Below, piece by piece: positions 11,991-22,592 of a stretch of 64,000 bases of DNA. The translations under genes were made by a program, and so were the position numbers. The notes below the pieces were generated by a model. It made no database searches, was not told the origin of the DNA, and saw nothing but the letters and a program-made list of their open reading frames with translations. The DNA is taken from NCBI GenBank assembly GCA_022496205.1, contig WTXD01000082.1, positions 1 to 64,000 of the forward strand. Direction: 5' to 3'. The DNA comes from Gloeopeniophorella convolvens. Taxonomy: Eukaryota > Basidiomycota > Agaricomycetes > Russulales. The first letter of the stretch is position 1. Each line of letters starts with the position of its first letter.

Positions 11991-12709
11991 TCACTTCCAA
12001 GCTCGCGCGAAGCCATAAGTTAGCACTTTGTATCTACATTATCTACATGGATTACTAGTTGCCTACTCGATGAAATCGTGCTACCTGGTCCCGTTGGCGG
12101 ATGTCCCCAAACAACATGTCTTCAAAATGGAACCACAAGTCATCATCTTCATCACGCCACAATGGTTCATACACATTGCGGATTTCACTAATCCCAATGC
12201 AATTCACCCGCAAATTGTTGAGTCGAACACATGTTTCAATGAGGTTTGCACGTCCTTGATTGTCCTCAATGTTGAGAGGAACTCGGAGTCGTCCAAAGGA
12301 ACCTTGGAGTGCACGCATCCCCCACTCTGCAGTTTGACGGAATGAAAGTAACTGTTGATTGAAGTGGGAGAGCTCTTCACGCTCCTGTGGGTCAGCTGGA
12401 AGAACAGAATTGGACTTCAGTGGTGCTTTGATCCTTCCAGCAATGCTACGACCTCCATGTGGGAAAGCAGTGTCTGCGATGAGAAAATAACCATTGGGAG
12501 TCTTGTGTAGAAGCTTGTCAAATATAGGTCGGGCCACTTTGGCATCATGCCAACTTCCAGGTGCATTCACAGTTGCTGCAATAATAGCACCTTATAAAAA
12601 TGTAAGCAGGTTATAATAGTGCTTAAGTTCAAAACTACACACCTCATGGAGAAAATACAAATACCGAAGTCTCATAGTGACCATGGGTCCACCCATTGTA
12701 TGTGGCATT

Positions 12710-13235
12710 TGTTGAGACGGACAGGACTCAGGACAGGAAGGACGTCTCTGATTAGATTAGATAAGGGACTCGGTGATCTGCGAGCTATCTGATCTACAAT
12801 GTGTATGACATCATTATGTTCTAGCCCCTAAGGCTGTACCTACTTTCGTTCATGTTCTAGATTCTTCCGGGCTCTTCCATGACCCACATGCAGTTCCGGG
12901 TTGACCCACCTGCAGTTCCGGTCGACCCACTTTAGTTCCGCTTTCACATGGGTCTCTGGTTATCACATGTTGCTGTTGTTTATCACATGCAAACCACACT
13001 CCTTTTGTGTATATAAAGGACGCTGTTTTTGCCCTTGTAGCCTCAGTCTGTTGACTTCACTGACTGAGGCAAGTACTTTACTTCCGGAACTTCCGGACCT
13101 GCGCTTACCTAGTTACTTTAGCTTTGCTCTTGCTTGCCTAGGTATTGCGCCAATAACATTTAGTCTGTTGACTTCACTGACTGAGCTTTGCTCTTGCTTG
13201 CCTAGTTGGCACCCTGTTTCTGCTGCGCTTCAACA
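12710..13235. mobile_element. Solo LTR 1 (526 bp) with 5-bp target duplication GCATT
   Basis: It begins TGTTGAGACGGACAG and ends CTGCGCTTCAACA, the TG...CA ends of a retrotransposon LTR with short inverted termini (TGTTGA/TCAACA). GCATT flanks it on both sides (12705-12709 and 13236-13240). A TATAAA box sits at 13012-13017. The 3' part has a direct internal duplication of AGTCTGTTGACTTCACTGAC. No internal retrotransposon sequence is present, so it is a solo LTR left by recombination. Copia versus Gypsy origin cannot be decided here. Confidence 0.92.
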
Positions 13236-13843
13236 GCATTTTCAATTTCCATATCTTCTAAGACTTGTACAGGGAGCTTGAGCCCATCCATACTGCTAAA
13301 GGCTCCAGCGAGGCGGTCATGGCGTGCAATAATGAGCTGCTCATACTCTGCAAATTCTTCATCCTTTGGCCATGAGATGGCAGCATCAGGAAGGGTGCGT
13401 AGAGTGCGGAGGAGGAGGCACAAGCCAAAGTGAATGTAACGAGTGGCGGTGGTTGGAATGATGGCAAAAATCTGCTGCAAGCTTGTCTCGTGGATTCCAG
13501 AGGCAAGGTAATGTAGAACAAGGCCAAGTGCACCAGCCGCATCAAGTGATCGAGCTCCAAGATGTGGCTGGCCATGAGAGCTGGTGTCGGAACGTGGGAT
13601 GGGAGTTGTGTTCCAGGCTACCGAAAAGCCATTTTCAAGGATAAGATCAAATGTGGTGCAGTTCAAACCCATGGTTGTAATGAATGCTCGGTCATTCCGA
13701 CTGGCTTGAAGGGCTTGCCAGGGAGTTCCGGAGCGTGGGTTGGGGAGAAGCTGAGGCCGAGTAAGATACATCCAAGTTGCAGACCGCCGGAGACCTCGAA
13801 GATGCTGTGCATGCTCTGCACCAGCATAGACCAAGGCAGCGAT

Positions 13844-14329
13844 TGTTGAGACGGACAGTGTCCTGGCGGCTCTGATTAGATTAGATATGGACCTAATGAT
13901 CAAGGACTATCTTATCTAGTGTACATAATGTTCTAGACTTAAGGCTGTGCTCAGCCCCACATTCGTTTCCATGATTCTGGACTATTCTAGGGCATTCTAT
14001 GACCCACCTTGTACTCCGGTACCCACTCTTACTCCGTTTCATGTGGGTCTCCTAGGCTTTCTAAGGAGTGTTTATCACATGCTATCTGTCGCTCCTTACT
14101 GTATATAAGGACCTCTTTCTTCGCCTTTGTAGCCTCAGTCTTTTGACCTTCTCTGACTGAGGCAAGTACACTTACACTCCTTTCACTTCTACCTTATGCT
14201 TACCTTACCTTGTAGCGTCACTCTGTGTCCTTCAGGTATTGCACTAATGTATTAGTCTTTTGACCTTCTCTGACTGAGCGTCACTCTGTGTCCTTCAGTT
14301 GTCACTCCACCCTCTGCTGCGCTTCAACA
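13844..14329. mobile_element. Solo LTR 2 (486 bp) with 5-bp target duplication GCGAT
   Basis: Same family and orientation as the LTR at 12710: it starts TGTTGAGACGGACAGTG and ends CTGCTGCGCTTCAACA. GCGAT flanks both sides (13839-13843 and 14330-14334). It has the same organisation (TATATAAG near 14102, duplicated AGTCTTTTGACCTTCTCTGA). It differs from LTR 1 by many substitutions and indels, so the two insertions come from different, diverged members of the family. Confidence 0.92.
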
Positions 14330-14502
14330 GCGATGTGTAAAATCTCCTCATCGGAGCTGCTGTCGGAGCTGCTGTCATCATCTGACATGTCATGCAGCAT
14401 GAGTAGAAGGAGGATGTAGGCAGAATTGTAAGGCAGGACTAGGAAAAGAGGCAGGACAGTGAAAACCGTCGCACTGGCATTGGATGACAAAGCAATGACC
14501 AT

Positions 14503-14999
14503 ATCTGGCAGTGCGCGTCGGGATGGCTCGGTCCGGAGATCCTGCCCCTTCCGAGCCGGATCTCAAGATTTTATCCAAATCATTCCAGATCACGCCGTTA
14601 GGCCTTACGGCCCGGGTTTGGAATCGCGCGGTCGCCATCACACAGGTAGGTAACGACGATCGGTTTGGAATGGTTTGGAGCATTCCAAACCTTACGGGAA
14701 GTCGTCCAGTATAGTGGGTCCTGGTTACTTTTGGAGTGCATCAAGGACTACCGACATTACACGCAGTCTGAACAAATTAACAACGATTGGCCCTGTTCGC
14801 ACTTGCGCTTGACGCCATGCAGATCCTCGCACATCTTCCAACCCAACCGAATTCCTGTAGGGTATCGCACCCGCAGCGGGTCCGATTATTCAACTTGACC
14901 AGGGATACGATCGCTCGTGCCAGCCCCAACATCAGTCCTTTTGGAATGACCGAAGATCGAAGCCGGACCGCTGCTGGCTTTCCCAGCGTCCCGGGGTAA
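14503..14999. other. Intergenic, with a small perfect hairpin
   Basis: No gene seen. Near 14661-14694 the sequence GGTTTGGAATG is followed after eight bases by its reverse complement CATTCCAAACC. It could be the terminus of an old element. Confidence 0.45.
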
Positions 15000-16819
15000 C
15001 TAAGGGTGTGAAATGGAGGCCGCTAATCCGTCAGGTCTGTGGAGCAATCCCCGCACATGGTCTCTGGAGTTCAGGCTGAAGCACACATGAGAACATGACG
15101 GTTGAGTGAAGACAATACGCACATCGCCATGAACGAACAGAAATACAACTTCGTCTGACTGAGAGGGAAAGCCGTCCAGATGAGTGTTCGGGGTAGCTCG
15201 ATAAGCTGTTACGTCGAAAATACAGTCACTACCGTCGATGGGAGAGTCGGAGGCGACAACTCACGCAAATCATTCCCATGGTAACACAGAATCTATGTAG
15301 GTGCTCGACTTCAACTAAAGCGCGGTCGAGGAAACGCGTCAAGTACCCACACGCTGATAACGCCGCAATTGAAAGAATAAAATATCAGCATGTTCAAAGC
15401 GGAGTTGGTTCTGAGCATACTCGGAGGTCAAGGGGTTTCCAAGGTGGTGGAAGCAGGCGTGGCAGACCTTCTGAAATTCCCGCGGCGCTTTGAAAGGTAG
15501 AAGATCATGCCGAATGTTATTGACGTGTCGCAAAGGGCTTGGAAAGCGAAGCAGGCGACCATGTAGCGCTGCAGACAATGCCGATTGAAGTTAGCTATGG
15601 GCGCGCACTATGAAACAACTACCGCATATAAGTTGTCACTGACAGCTTGGTAGACGGTGTCGTCCACGATATGGTCCCGTTGCAGCCTGCAAGCTTCCAG
15701 TGAATAGTAGAGACGACAAAGATCGGGAGTATGCATACCGCGGTATACTGTACACTAAAGGAGATATTGCACAAAGGTCACGACGGTGAGTTCAGCCCTG
15801 TGTGCAACCGAGAGGCCGGTCCGCACCGATTGCAAAAACTGATACAATTATTGTACAGCCACGAGCTGTCGACTGCGATGATACACATACTAAAAGATAT
15901 GATCGAACTTAAGACCTGTGTAATGTGATCCCATGAGGGCGATGTTTGACTTCGAGGGATATTCGGACGACGTACTATCACGATGGGTATGCACATAGTC
16001 CTCTGGCTGACTGCAGAGGCACCGGATCAGCCGGCCAAAGAAACCGCCGGAATCGGGAAACGACAGACCGGTATAGATGCGATGGGCAAAAAAGCTGTCG
16101 GTACCGGTGTTAAGCTGGGATAATCACCTCCATACAAACCTACTTTCGTACGGATGCGTTGACGGCGGCTATCAAGACACAATCAATCTTGTGACGGATT
16201 GGGCTACATATGCAATGAAGGCGGCTCACAAGGAAGAATCACTGCCGCCTTCAAATTCTGGGTGAGTATAAGCCATCCGGAGAGATATCTGCGTCATGCA
16301 CCCCATAGCTCCTGTGCCAAGGTCAGACAATGCCCAAGGCGAACCTGTCGATTCATGGGGGGACGCACCAAAGGTAGTAGAGGTTACGGCCGATATTGTC
16401 GAAGTCGGTGACAATCATTGTATAGTCCACGTGCGAGCCCAGGGCCAGGCTCAACGTGTCGGCTGCCCTGAAGCGTTTCAGTGTCGATCAGCTGTCCATC
16501 GCATCATCCGGGACCGTGACTGTGACCTACAAGAGCAATGCCACCTTCGACGACGGGTTGCAACATCAGGGACACCTCGTAGGCGCCAGTGAATGAAAGG
16601 ACGAACAAATGATTTCAGCATCAACCCATCGCGTAGAGAGTACTTAGTATAATAGGAGAAGGCCTGCCACACATTTGCGCCGTACACCCTATGGTTGAAA
16701 TTAGCTGACGGCTTCAGGTCAAGACGAAGGAATTATCCCCACATTGCTGAGAGAACAATTCCAAGGAGGACAGCACCAATAGTATCGTCCAACTTGGAGA
16801 TGTCGGGAAGTGCTGCCAT
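15000..16819 (-). CDS. DUF6534-type multi-pass membrane protein, copy A
   Basis: Minus-strand multi-exon gene. Exon 1 (16743-16819) reads MAALPDISKLDDTIGAVLLG and splits its last codon as AT|G. The next exon gives VYGANVWQAFSYYTKYSL. Further exons give DTLSLALGSHVDYTMIVTDF, FFAHRIY, ALCDTSITFGMIFYLSKRRG, TNSALNMLIFYSFNCGV and LIWTAFPLSQTKLYFCSF, followed by an intron that splits the codon AT|C and the tail LNSRDHVRGLLHRPDG, with TAG at 15000-15002. These blocks match, in order, the basidiomycete DUF6534 family, seven-helix-like proteins of unknown role at membranes. I did not resolve every intron between 15580 and 16480, so an internal lesion cannot be excluded. Confidence 0.75.
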
Positions 16820-17401
16820 GGAAGGATGGAGAGGTGGCTGGAGGAGGGAGAGCAGCACGCGGTACTTATGTGACGCGACGCCGTAGAAGAACAGGATATA
16901 AATCCGGGAAGAACGTCGCATCACAGTTTAATCAACTTCCTAGCACCAACAGTGATGTAGAAACACCCACATAGATGAACAGAGAGATGCACCATCATCT
17001 ACGGGAGAACGGTAGGTTTGAGGGTTGGGGTGAACGGGTGGTCAGCAGGACGTATGTTGATTAAGATCTAACCAGTGTTCTGGGATCGCTCGTCCGCTCA
17101 TTAATCTACATCTCAACAAGTGGAGCTGAAACGCTGAATATTTAATTGGTACGGCCGCGTGGTGCCTGCGTCGTCATTTGATGGCTCAACGCTGTGCGAG
17201 TCTGAAGTTGCTCTTCGAATGCGTCAGACGAACTTCGGCTTCAATGACTTTAAATGCTTGATTGCTGACGTCTCTGGAATATAGCACTACAGAACGACTA
17301 ATGTCACGATAAGTGTACAGTTGTGGGCGCGCGGAAATACGTTGGAAATACGTCCCCGGAGAACGCTGCCAGTATGGCATGACCTTGTGTATTGAGCTCC
17401 G

Positions 17402-17434
17402 CACGTGACATGACGTCACAGAATCGTGACGTCA
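17402..17434 (+). promoter_or_regulatory. CACGTG plus two TGACGTCA palindromes
   Basis: CACGTG lies at 17402-17407 and perfect CRE/ATF palindromes TGACGTCA at 17411-17418 and 17427-17434, 16 bp apart and about 160-180 bp upstream of the ATG at 17592. TGACGTCA is the classic site for ATF/CREB-type bZIP factors, and CACGTG for bHLH or bZIP factors. Stress or nutrient control of the downstream gene is an inference. Confidence 0.7.
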
Positions 17435-17591
17435 CCGGTTAACTCAGGTGCTGAGCACACGCCTCATGCCCCGCACGATTGCGGGCAGCCTGAAAAAGCA
17501 CAGGTCGCGTGCGCCACGAACACCTCATCAGACTCCCACCACAACCAGCATTCCAAAGGTCACATACCTCACCTGCAGCAAAGCTAGCACC

Positions 17592-18399
17592 ATGTACCGC
17601 GTCGCACTCTCTCGTGTCCCTCGTATAGCCTTCGCGACCGCTCCCCGCGTTCGCACGCTCACGACCGGCTCTCGTATCACTCCTGACCCAACACACCCAA
17701 CAACCGACCAGCCGGAGACCCCGAGGCCGCAGGGTGGCAAAAATGTCCTCTACATTGGCGGCGGTGTAGCTGCCATTGGCGCAGTCTGGTACTACTACAC
17801 CTCGATGGAGAGCGGACGCATTGACAAGGAGAAGAAGGAGCTAGAGCGCCGTGCGGCAACCCCTGGGAACATTGCTGCAGAAAGTCGGGCGCGCGCGGAA
17901 GAGGCAGCCCGTTCAGCGAAGGACCGTGCACAGGAGGCGTTGAAGGGCGCGGATGCGAAATTCCAGGACGCAAAGGCAGAAGGGAAGTCAACAGTCCAGG
18001 AGGCACGTGACCAGGTGAATCAGGGCATCGAGAGCGGGAAGCAGCGGTACCAGGAGAGCAAAGAGGAGGTTACTCGCCGCGCTTCTGAAGCCCGCGTTGC
18101 AGCTGGTGAGTGGCAACGAGATAGCTCAGGAATGGTGTCTAACCTCGGATCCGGCAGAGAAAAAAGTGGACGCAGCCAAGGGTAGCTGGTGGAGCTGGTT
18201 TGGGTGGGGCAAACAGCAAGTTCAAGAGACAACCGATGACCTAAGACGCCGCGCGAACGAGACGCAAGATGCGTGGATTGCCCGTTTTGAGGAGGCGAAG
18301 CAAAAGGCGTCGAAGAAAGGGGAGGATATCAAGCAACGCGCGGGCGAAACGGAGGAAGACTTTAGGCTTCGTATCGCGAGAGCTGTGCAAAGGCCTTGA
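17592..18399 (+). CDS. Membrane-anchored helical protein with probable mitochondrial targeting
   Basis: Exons 17592-18105 and 18158-18399 join in phase to 251 residues. The 52-nt intron has a GTGAGT donor, CTAAC branch point and CAG acceptor. The N-terminus (MYRVALSRVPRIAFATAPRV) is Arg-rich, Ser-rich and free of acidic residues, as in mitochondrial presequences. One transmembrane segment (about residues 51-70, NVLYIGGGVAAIGAVWYYYT) follows a Pro-rich linker. The rest is charged helix with LEA-like 11-mer character (ARAEEAARSAKDRAQEALKG, DDLRRRANETQDAWIARFEE) around a Trp-rich insert (WWSWFGWG). This resembles fungal proteins labelled calcofluor white hypersensitive, an unproven name. Two CRE sites lie upstream. 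Confidence 0.85.
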
Positions 18400-19109
18400 G
18401 TGTATGGCCTAATTCCTTTTGGTCATAGCACAAAGTGTCCCGGATCGTGTGCATGTACGAGTACCGTGGCGTGTTGACTGTCTTATGCAATCTATCGACG
18501 AAGGTGGCGTTTACGTACGTGGTGGTTACGCTGCGGAGTCGATGAGTTTACTGAACGCGTAGCGTGTGTATGTAAACGCCCACCTTTCCCGTCCTGACTC
18601 CTGCACCGCCTACGTTCTACCTTTGTTTGTCGTCCCCAGCAAAGTCTGGCGCACGTTGACGAATGGATCGACGACGGCCAGTGAGTGCGACAGCTGGTGG
18701 CTCATGTTTTGCAGGCATTTCGGTTGGCGACCCGTGGTTGCCTTCCTTTATCTGTAGCCTCTTGTTGCCTCGCCGTCAGGGAAAAGCCTACGTGCCATTC
18801 TAAGTCTATTCGCCTCGCGAATCCTCATGGTTGCTCGAGCGTGGCCATCCGTCGGCATCTCTCCGCGGCTGGCGGCTCAGTCAGCTCAGTCAGGGTCGGA
18901 AGTCTCGCGGGCCGCATTCCGCATTCCGCACTCCGAGAGTGTGGTAGTGGCCGATACTTCAAGCCACGAACTAGCCATGGTGTGGCAGACGCGATTGACA
19001 CACGCCGCTGGTTGATTGAGTCGCCAACTCCTCAGCCTCCTCTTTCCCATTTATTTATATGTCCTTCCCCTGAAAACATATTCCTTCTGCAAGTAAATAC
19101 GCGGACATC
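18400..19109. other. Intergenic, no gene recognised
   Basis: It holds the 3' flank of the gene ending at 18399 and the 5' flank of the gene at 19110. A TATTTATAT word about 60 bp before the ATG at 19110 could serve as a TATA-like element. Nothing else is supported. Confidence 0.5.
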
Positions 19110-20329
19110 ATGCCCCCCTTTAAGCCTTCATCCAAACCGTCACCTCTCGCTGCTCTCGCACCCCTGCATGCTCTCGTCCAGGTCATCTCGGCGCCCCAAG
19201 AAGGAGATCGTCGATTCATTCTTTTGACGAGCCTGACATCCGATGCATGGCTCGTGCGTGTCGGACTCTCGGACGGGTGTTGGTGGGGTGGTTCGTGGCG
19301 CGCTGAAGACCTGGACAAGTTGGCTGTACGTCGTGCTGATTTCTCCCGAATCTGTAACGACTCATACGGCTACCAGGGAGGTGATACATCGGCGCCGCGC
19401 CTGGGGGCGTTTGCACAGCGTGTCGCTCGCACGATTGTGAGGCGTGAGGTGGTTGTCGTATACGGGAAAAAGTTTGAGGACATGAAGGTATTTGTGGTTA
19501 ATCATTCTTCAAGGCGTCGGGTTAGCCAACCCTCGTTTCGTGTCTCAGCTCGTTTTAGGAACAACAGCCAAAAAGCCCTTACAAATTGCTCTCAACACAG
19601 TCAACCCGAAGGACGCAGCTTCCTTCGCGTTCCAGTATCTCGAAGAGGTAGTCATTATACCTGTTTCTCAACTCAATATATTGACTTGTTGCGGAGATTG
19701 CAAACGCTGCCCAGGCACATGGCTGTCGGGCCCTTCGTGGGCCACAACGCGGCTCTTCCCAAACGCAGGCCACAGACGCCGAACCGGAATCTCAGCTCCC
19801 GCCAGTCCCCGTCTCTCCATCAAAGAGACGACGCATAAAGTCGTCTGTCCCTGCAGAAACGTCGCCGAATTCATCGCGAGCCTCCTCACCTACGCCGCTT
19901 CGGCCCTCTCGGCGGTTATACAACGCAGGCGACGCGACCAGCTTCAACGATGATGGACCATCGCCCACAACATCCCCTCCTGCATCCTCCCCTCCCCATA
20001 AAGAAAGCAGGTATGCCTCCGGCGGAAAATCAAAGGGCAAGGGTAGGGCCTTGCCAGAGTATATGCAGACCCCCGCGGAACGCGCTGCGCTGGCAGAAGT
20101 GGAAACCCTCCGGGCCGAGCTTGCGAGAGCTCGGGCCGATGCTGCCGCTGCGATTGCCCTCGCGGCTGAACGCGAGCCTGTGGGACTCGGCGGTAGTGTT
20201 GATCGGCTGCGGTCGCGTGCGTTTCTCGCACAGAAGTGTCAGAATATGTTGATGCTGACAGGATCGGGTTCGGACTACAGGGTCGGCCATCCCCGCGATG
20301 CCGCGGCGTCCGGGAGCATCGCTTGCTAA
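19110..20329 (+). CDS. Putative XRCC4/XLF/PAXX-like head-domain protein
   Basis: Four phase-0 exons (19110-19325, 19377-19487, 19549-19647, 19715-20329) give 346 residues. The introns of 51, 61 and 67 nt have GTACGT, GTATTT and GTAGTC donors. Residues about 20-145 alternate strands and short helices: RRFILLTSLTSDAWLVRVGL, WWGGSWRAEDLDKLA, FAQRVARTIVRREVVVVYG, DMKLVLGTTAKKPLQIALNT. This order (strand, LTD-like turn, Trp, helix pair, then a three-strand run ending in L.I.L) is that of the XRCC4-superfamily head used in non-homologous end joining. Next come a Ser/Pro-rich linker with a likely nuclear signal (SPSKRRRIK) and a coiled coil (ERAALAEVETLRAELARARA). The 51-nt first intron is in frame, so a retained form would also be open. 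Function is inferred from the pattern only. Confidence 0.6.
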
Positions 20330-21194
20330 CCCAAGTAAGGCAGCGCGCCGGCTCGTTGCAATCGAGTTCGCCAGCGATAGCGAGGATTAGTGAAGAAGCT
20401 ACATTTTTCGTCGTAGTTGTCGCTTTATGTCGTGTCTGGACCTGTCTGGACTGGTTGGTGAGCGGAGCTCACTTGTTTGCGCGTGTTCGGCTGATATTCT
20501 CGCTTCGCGTTAGGCTTGATTTGAATATCTCGATGACTTTTTCGTTTGTACCGGCAGAATCATACTGGAACCCAATGTTTACTTTTCGCGAGATCTTTTG
20601 ACGGATCGCCAATGTGAACCCCCAGGTTCTCCTGGGGTCGCAGGGCACCCTCGAGCCTCGCGACTCGAGTCCGGCCGATGTAGGAGGCCCTGCATCAAGG
20701 AAGTTCTGACGGCGATTCTAAGACGACAGCCTCTCTGTCTTAGTCTGCTCTCCACACGGGCTTACAACTCAAGGCGCTGATCTGTCCCCGCCAACGGTGG
20801 TGATCTGATGATTGATCCAGAGTGCTAGCGGGAATTCAAGGAAAGGAACTTACCGTGGGATATCACGGGTGGTTGGCGCCTTTACCCTCTCGCATCTGAT
20901 AGGATTCTATTTTTGCACACTCGAACAACGTGTTGGGGAAGGACGGTACGATCTTTCGATGCATCCGTACCAATCCGTCAAGATCCCTAGAGGGAACACT
21001 GAATACCATATAGCGGCGCGTGCCACAGCCAGCGCATGTGCATGACCTACAAGCTGGGTAAATTTTTTACGGAATCCGGATGGTATGACTATATATGAGG
21101 TGTCTCTGACTGCCTTGGGCTCGGGTCACGCTACCCAGCTAGTGTGTGCTCTTGACTCCTCCATTCCGAACCTTCCCCCCCCCCCTTCCCCGCA
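20330..21194. other. Intergenic, no gene recognised
   Basis: No convincing frames. A C-tract (CCCCCCCCCC) at about 21176-21185 lies just before the ATG at 21195 and is a plausible pyrimidine-rich promoter or leader segment. Confidence 0.45.
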
Positions 21195-22592
21195 ATGCCC
21201 AGTAGCCTCCTAGTCGCGGAGGTCTCACATATCCGTGCATTGAACTACCTAACAGGTGCGTCTCTAGCGCGCGCTCTATTTGTCGAGTTCACTAACATGA
21301 TTCGGGCGTGATTGAACACTAGCGGCTGGGGTGACCATTCCGTACTGGGATTACATCTTGACGCTCCCCCATGAGGTGGAGCTGATGTGGAAGAGGCCAT
21401 TCACCAAGACAAAGACGTTATTCCTCCTTCACAGGTATTACACTGGCATCACTTGGATTGTTGTGGCAATTGGTTCGTCATTTTTTCTCAAGGCTGGGCG
21501 CACTGAGGCTATAGGTGGGCACCACAGGGTTCAGTGGCTTGTTCTATGGGGCCGATAATCGCGTGAGTTTGTCTTCTCTGTGATCCTATGCTACTTCTAA
21601 CGAGATTCCAGTTGTAAGTCAGGAGGCGTAGCGCATACATCTATTCCTAAGGGGAGCTGGCATCATCAGTTGTAAATTCATGAGCATCTTGGTGAATATG
21701 GTTGCCCTGTGGATCACGTCAGTCTGTGACTGTGAGTCATTCTCCTGCTTACACTTTTGCCACTGGAGATAATAATGCACTTATTCCCAGACGCTATGAT
21801 CATCCGAGTGCATACACTCTGGGAATACCATAGGCGCATTCTCCATGCCCTCTTGTGTGTGTACATCTTGACGATAGCGAGCTCAGCAGTGCTGCTTGTT
21901 ATCGATGCCACGCAGATGACGCGTGAGCACCATTTTTCTGCATCAAATAGCAAACGTCGACTTCGCGCTGTTGCTTATACATTCCCAGCTCTCATGCATC
22001 CTGAGTCAATCTTTCATATGTGTGTCGTTCAGGGGCGCCCGAGAGCGTTGATTGGGCTTTGGATATCGCAGGTCTATGCTTGTCCAATCCCAGCGCGGGC
22101 TGAAATGGCTGATGCCTATGCAGGTCGTTTTCGATACTATTCTGTTTATCTTGATACTTTGGAATGCTGCTGATCGCCCGAGGTTGGTCACCATCGGTTT
22201 CACGTCGGATTTATTCGAAGATGGAGTGATATTCTACATAGTAAGCGCGACACCCTCTTGGGACGCTTTTGCTGGTCACTAACCACATATGTTCCAGGTC
22301 CTCTTAGGTGAGTGCTACTCGCTAAACGGACGTGTACGACTGCCAATACGTTTGGGCTAGTACTGCGCGTCATCAATCTCACCTTCAACGGGCTAAGCAA
22401 TGTGAGTCTTACTCCTGTGATATCAGGATTAATACCTGACTCCACCCCTGCTATTGGCAGCCTGATTACGCAGTACTTATGTCGACGTACGCCGTCTCTC
22501 TTGGCAGGAAGCGAGAAGCACTCGTCATTGATAGTCTTCTATCAGATTCGATTTCGGATTCAGCACCGTCGCGTCGACTCGTTTACTCCTAG
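21195..22592 (+). CDS. DUF6533-type multi-pass membrane protein
   Basis: Exon 1 21195-21255 (MPSSLLVAEVSHIRALNYLT) and exon 2 21323-21472 carry the DUF6533 hallmark: WDYILTLPHEVELMWKRPFT, then LFLLHRYYT. Later exons give CKFMSILVNMVALWITSVCD (21670-21731), YAMIIRVHTLWEYHRRILHA (from 21791), ALIGLWISQ joined to VVFDTILFILILWNAADRPR, DGVIFYI, VLL, VLRVINLTFNGLSN, and a hydrophilic tail ending at TAG 22590-22592. Helix order fits the basidiomycete DUF6533 family, receptor-like proteins of unknown ligand. The junction between about 21562 and 21670 could not be resolved without a phase problem. Either a very small exon, unusual splicing or a lesion lies there. Confidence 0.7.

Larger units (their letters stand above)
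12055..14502 (-). pseudogene. PIF/Harbinger-like DDE transposase gene split by two solo LTRs
   Basis: Three minus-strand blocks read as one DDE_Tnp_4-type transposase. Block 14335-14502 is the N-terminus with an acidic Ser/Asp run. Block 13241-13843 has RSGTPWQALQASRNDRAFI and SSMDGLKLP, with the first catalytic Asp. Block 12055-12705 has NAPGSWHDAK, FLIADTAFP (second Asp) and TAEWGMRALQGSFGRL (catalytic Glu). Removing each LTR plus one copy of its target duplication restores the frame at both joints (EEILHI|AALVYAGA and MEIEN|ATYNGW). After VFVFSP there is an in-frame TGA just before a probable 52-nt intron, so the gene was probably already damaged or that junction is mis-modelled. The element's own terminal inverted repeats were not found. 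Confidence 0.85.

Noticed and set aside
19326..19376. 17 extra codons in the XRCC4-like gene
   Set aside because: The segment has a GTACGT donor, a CTGTAAC branch-like word and a CCAG acceptor, and its removal joins a plausible loop, so I treat it as an in-frame intron although retention would also be open.
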